Assembly (NCBI GenBank): GCA_963724695.1
Contig: CAVRVW010000008.1
Location: forward strand, 1 to 64,000
Reading direction: 5' to 3'
Length of the DNA stretch: 64,000 bases
Source: CAVQFD01 sp963724695
Lineage (GTDB): Bacteria; Acidobacteriota; Vicinamibacteria; Vicinamibacterales; CAVVIG01
The notes under the pieces were generated by a model, which did no database searches, was not told the DNA's origin, and worked only from the letters and a program-made list of their open reading frames with translations. Made by a program: the position numbers and the translations under genes. Within the stretch, counting starts at the first letter, position 1. The number at the start of each line of letters is the position of its first letter. Shown piece by piece: positions 62,060-64,000 of the stretch.

Positions 62060-62902
62060 ATGGCTGCACGATCCACTTGGAAGGGCTACCTCAAGGTCAG
62101 CCTGGTGAACATCCCGGTGAAGGTATTTCCGGCGACTGACGCCGCCGCAACGCTGAGCTTCAACCAGCTCCACGCCGAATGTCAGACGCGCATTCAGCAG
62201 AAGCGCTGGTGTCCACGGTGCGAGAAGGAGGTCCCGAACACCGACCTCGTCAAGGGGTTCGAGTTCGAGAAGGGCCGCTACGTGATCGTCGAAGACGAGG
62301 ACTTCGAGAAGGTGCGCGTGGACTCGACCCGCGTGATCAACCTCGAACGGTTCACAGACGACACCGAGATCGACCCGATCTACCTCGAGCGGCCGTATTA
62401 CCTCGCGCCGGACGGTCCGGTGGCGAAAGAGGCGTTCGCCGTCATCCGCGAAGGTATGAAGGGCAAGGCCGGCATCGGCAAGGTCGCGCTGTACGGCCGG
62501 GAGTACCTGGTCAAGGTCCAGCCGCGCGAGAAGGGTCTGGTCATGTACACCCTCCGGCACGCGAGCGAGATCCGCAGCATGGACGCGATCGAAGAGCTCG
62601 CCGACGTGCCGTCCTCGGTCAGGCCCGAGGAGGTCAAGCTGGCGCGCCAGGTGATGGGCACGTTCGAGGGCGAGGTCGATCTCAACGAGTACCAGGACGC
62701 CTATCAGGCCGGTTTGCGCGAGATCATCGACGCCAAGGTCGAGGGCCGCGAGATCGCGGCCCCGGAGGCGGAGGCGCCGCCCAAGGTGGTCAACCTGATG
62801 GAGGCGCTGAGGAAGAGCCTCGACCGTGTCAGCGCGCCGAAGAAGAAGATGGCGGCCCGCCCGGCCGGGGCGTCGAGAACGGCGCAGAAGAAGCGCGCGT
62901 AG
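62060..62902 (+). CDS. ku: Ku protein (bacterial NHEJ)
   Basis: 280 residues, ATG 62060. ARSTWKGYLKVSLVNIPVKV is the universal bacterial Ku start, followed by SFNQLHAECQTRIQQKRWCP and CEKEVPNTDLVKGFEFEKGR, a small zinc-like Cys pair common in Ku, then DTEIDPIYLERPYYLAPDGP, GKVALYGREYLVKVQPREKG. The C-terminal tail is basic (KKKMAARPAGASRTAQKKRA). Ku binds DNA ends and recruits LigD; no ligD is in the window. The 3' 74 bases overlap the convergent gene. Confidence 0.95.
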   Translation: MAARSTWKGYLKVSLVNIPVKVFPATDAAATLSFNQLHAECQTRIQQKRWCPRCEKEVPNTDLVKGFEFEKGRYVIVEDEDFEKVRVDSTRVINLERFTDDTEIDPIYLERPYYLAPDGPVAKEAFAVIREGMKGKAGIGKVALYGREYLVKVQPREKGLVMYTLRHASEIRSMDAIEELADVPSSVRPEEVKLARQVMGTFEGEVDLNEYQDAYQAGLREIIDAKVEGREIAAPEAEAPPKVVNLMEALRKSLDRVSAPKKKMAARPAGASRTAQKKRA

Positions 62903-63620
62903 CGCGGCGCCTGACCCGCCAGATCACGATCACGAACAGCGCCGCCGCCGCTGCGGCGCTCGCGCCGAAGAGCAGCAGCGTGCTGTAGAGAATCGACGCC
63001 GTCTCCATCCGCGCATCGAGCGTCAGCGGCGCGCCGCCGAGGCGCTCGGACAAGGGCTGTTCCCACGACAGGATGTTGCCGCGCTGCACGCCGTCGGTGT
63101 TGTGGTACACGACGCGGCTCGGCAGGTGCAGGCGAAACGCCGTGATCTCGCCGCCGTTCCAGCCTGCGTGGCCCCGGGGCAGCGCGCTCGCCGCGGCAGC
63201 GGCACCGATCGTCTGTTGATAGACGAACAGCGCACCGTCCCGCCTGAACGAGTAGGCCGACCACGCAAACGGCCGCGCCGATCCGAGCGCGCGCACGTCC
63301 GTCACGTCGAGGCGGACGTGGAAGTATCGCCGGTTGTTGCGCCGTGTGGCGCTGACGCGTGTGACCCTCGTCACCGGCGAGGTGAAGTACTCGCGGATCG
63401 CCTCTCGGTCGAGCCGCGCGTTGGGCCGTTCGTCGAACGTCGATCCGCGCAGCAGGTTCAAGGCGGGCACCGAGGCGTTGACGTAGAGAGTGGCCGATCC
63501 ATCGAGCGCAAGGACCAACTCTTCTTCGTACTCGTACTCCCTGAAGATGAGCCCGCCGCCCGCGCCGCGGCACGCGGCCGACAGCGCGACGACGAGCGCG
63601 ATGGCCGCCCCGATCCGCAT
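62829..63620 (-). CDS. Membrane-anchored hypothetical lipoprotein-like protein
   Basis: 263 residues from ATG 63620. The N-terminus MRIGAAIALVVALSAACRG has a lipobox-like LSAAC. The exported part EYEYEEELVLALDGSATLYV, NASVPALNLLRGSTFDERPN, RRYFHVRLDVTDVRALGSAR is beta-rich; a C-terminal membrane helix (LLLFGASAAAAAALFVIVIW, about 220-240) is followed by a basic tail. Its 3' end overlaps ku by 74 bases antisense. No family recognised. It is divergent from polA with 24 bases between the starts. Confidence 0.7.
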   Translation of the reverse strand: MRIGAAIALVVALSAACRGAGGGLIFREYEYEEELVLALDGSATLYVNASVPALNLLRGSTFDERPNARLDREAIREYFTSPVTRVTRVSATRRNNRRYFHVRLDVTDVRALGSARPFAWSAYSFRRDGALFVYQQTIGAAAAASALPRGHAGWNGGEITAFRLHLPSRVVYHNTDGVQRGNILSWEQPLSERLGGAPLTLDARMETASILYSTLLLFGASAAAAAALFVIVIWRVRRRATRASSAPFSTPRPGGPPSSSSAR

Positions 63621-63644
63621 GTTCGCCAATGATATAGTACGAAT

Positions 63645-64000
63645 TTGCCCCTGCTCTATCTCGTCGACGGCAGCTCGCAGATGTACCGCGCGTTTCACGC
63701 GCCCATCCGCACCAACGAAGGCACGCTGCTCCGCAACGCGCAGGGTCTCGCCACCAACGCCGTCTACATCTTCGTGACGATGCTCAGGAAGCTGCTCAAA
63801 GAGCACGCGCCCGGGTTCATCGTTGCGTCGTTCGATCTCCCTGGCCCGACATTCCGCGACGACCTCGCGGCGGACTACAAGGCCAACCGCAAGCCGATGC
63901 CCGACGAGCTGGCGGCGCAGATTCCGCTGGTCCACCGCGCCTGCGAAGCGCTCGGCGTGCCCATTGTCACTGCCGACCGATACGAAGCTGACGATGTGAT
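63645..64000 (+). CDS. polA: DNA polymerase I, 5' part (5'-3' exonuclease domain)
   Basis: TTG 63645 is the only plausible start (LPLLYLVDGSSQMYRAFHAP). Then GLATNAVYIFVTMLRKLLKE, VASFDLPGPTFRDDLAADYK, ANRKPMPDELAAQIPLVHRA and PIVTADRYEADDV match the FEN-like 5' nuclease domain with its metal-binding Asp residues (DGS, FD, EADD). The gene runs off the window at residue 118 of an expected 850-900. PolA fills gaps in repair and removes Okazaki primers. Its proximity to ku is noted in the findings. Confidence 0.92.
   Translation, partial: MPLLYLVDGSSQMYRAFHAPIRTNEGTLLRNAQGLATNAVYIFVTMLRKLLKEHAPGFIVASFDLPGPTFRDDLAADYKANRKPMPDELAAQIPLVHRACEALGVPIVTADRYEADDV

Overview
The window looks like a metagenome-derived contig of a high-GC Gram-negative bacterium, most likely Acidobacteriota of the Vicinamibacteria type. 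This is an inference from the VWA/TIGR03436-like secreted protein, the many NtrC-type regulators, the exopolysaccharide gene set and several families of long palindromic intergenic repeats; no rRNA or other taxonomic marker gene is present. No tRNA, rRNA, CRISPR array or insertion sequence was recognised.

Region 1 (1-7,093) is an exopolysaccharide/O-unit locus badly broken by frameshifts: a GT4-type glycosyltransferase, an FkbM methyltransferase, a second internally deleted copy of the GT4 gene, a GT2 glycosyltransferase, and a minus-strand module of carbamoyltransferase fragment, SxtJ, DUF5989 and SGNH hydrolase. Region 2 (about 7,094-12,690) starts at a 27-base A tract and holds housekeeping genes (CCA-adding enzyme, PfkB kinase, purF, ADP-forming acyl-CoA synthetase) with its own hairpin repeat. 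Both neighbours are truncated at its edges, so it is probably a chimeric assembly segment from another organism.

Region 3 (12,690-29,519) resumes polysaccharide genes: glycosyltransferase remnant, O-antigen ligase-like protein, SIS isomerase, BY-kinase-like ATPase, ExeA-like ATPase, Wzz-like fragment, and all five enzymes expected for UDP-2,3-diacetamido-2,3-dideoxy-mannuronate synthesis (WbpA, B, E, D, I types). Woven among them are two REC-less sigma-54 activators with an unusual shared C-terminal domain and a degenerate receiver-PilZ protein. Single-base indels are frequent up to about 29 kb and rare afterwards, which points to local consensus error more than to gene decay.

Region 4 (29.5-43 kb) is a signalling-rich stretch: HAD, Dabb and YdcF proteins, a repeat-expanded basic protein, an NtrC response regulator, a small HTH protein, a DHp-like protein, a FliA/WhiG-type sigma factor, a hybrid histidine kinase, a PCYCGC protein, a diguanylate cyclase, an EamA transporter, FabZ and a GAF-GAF-PP2C phosphatase. 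Region 5 (43-64 kb) is cell-envelope and metabolism: PDZ protein, outer-membrane beta-barrel, DsbD, NuoG, ECF sigma/anti-sigma pair, M1 aminopeptidase, two PLP enzymes, VWA protein, OmpA lipoprotein, DUF3500, Ku and the start of polA.

The most striking non-gene signal is a set of palindromic repeats that sit exactly at gene ends. In five genes an ACT-TAG from one repeat family supplies the final Thr-stop, and other families supply stops elsewhere, have expanded inside a coding region, or appear inserted in frame in nuoG.
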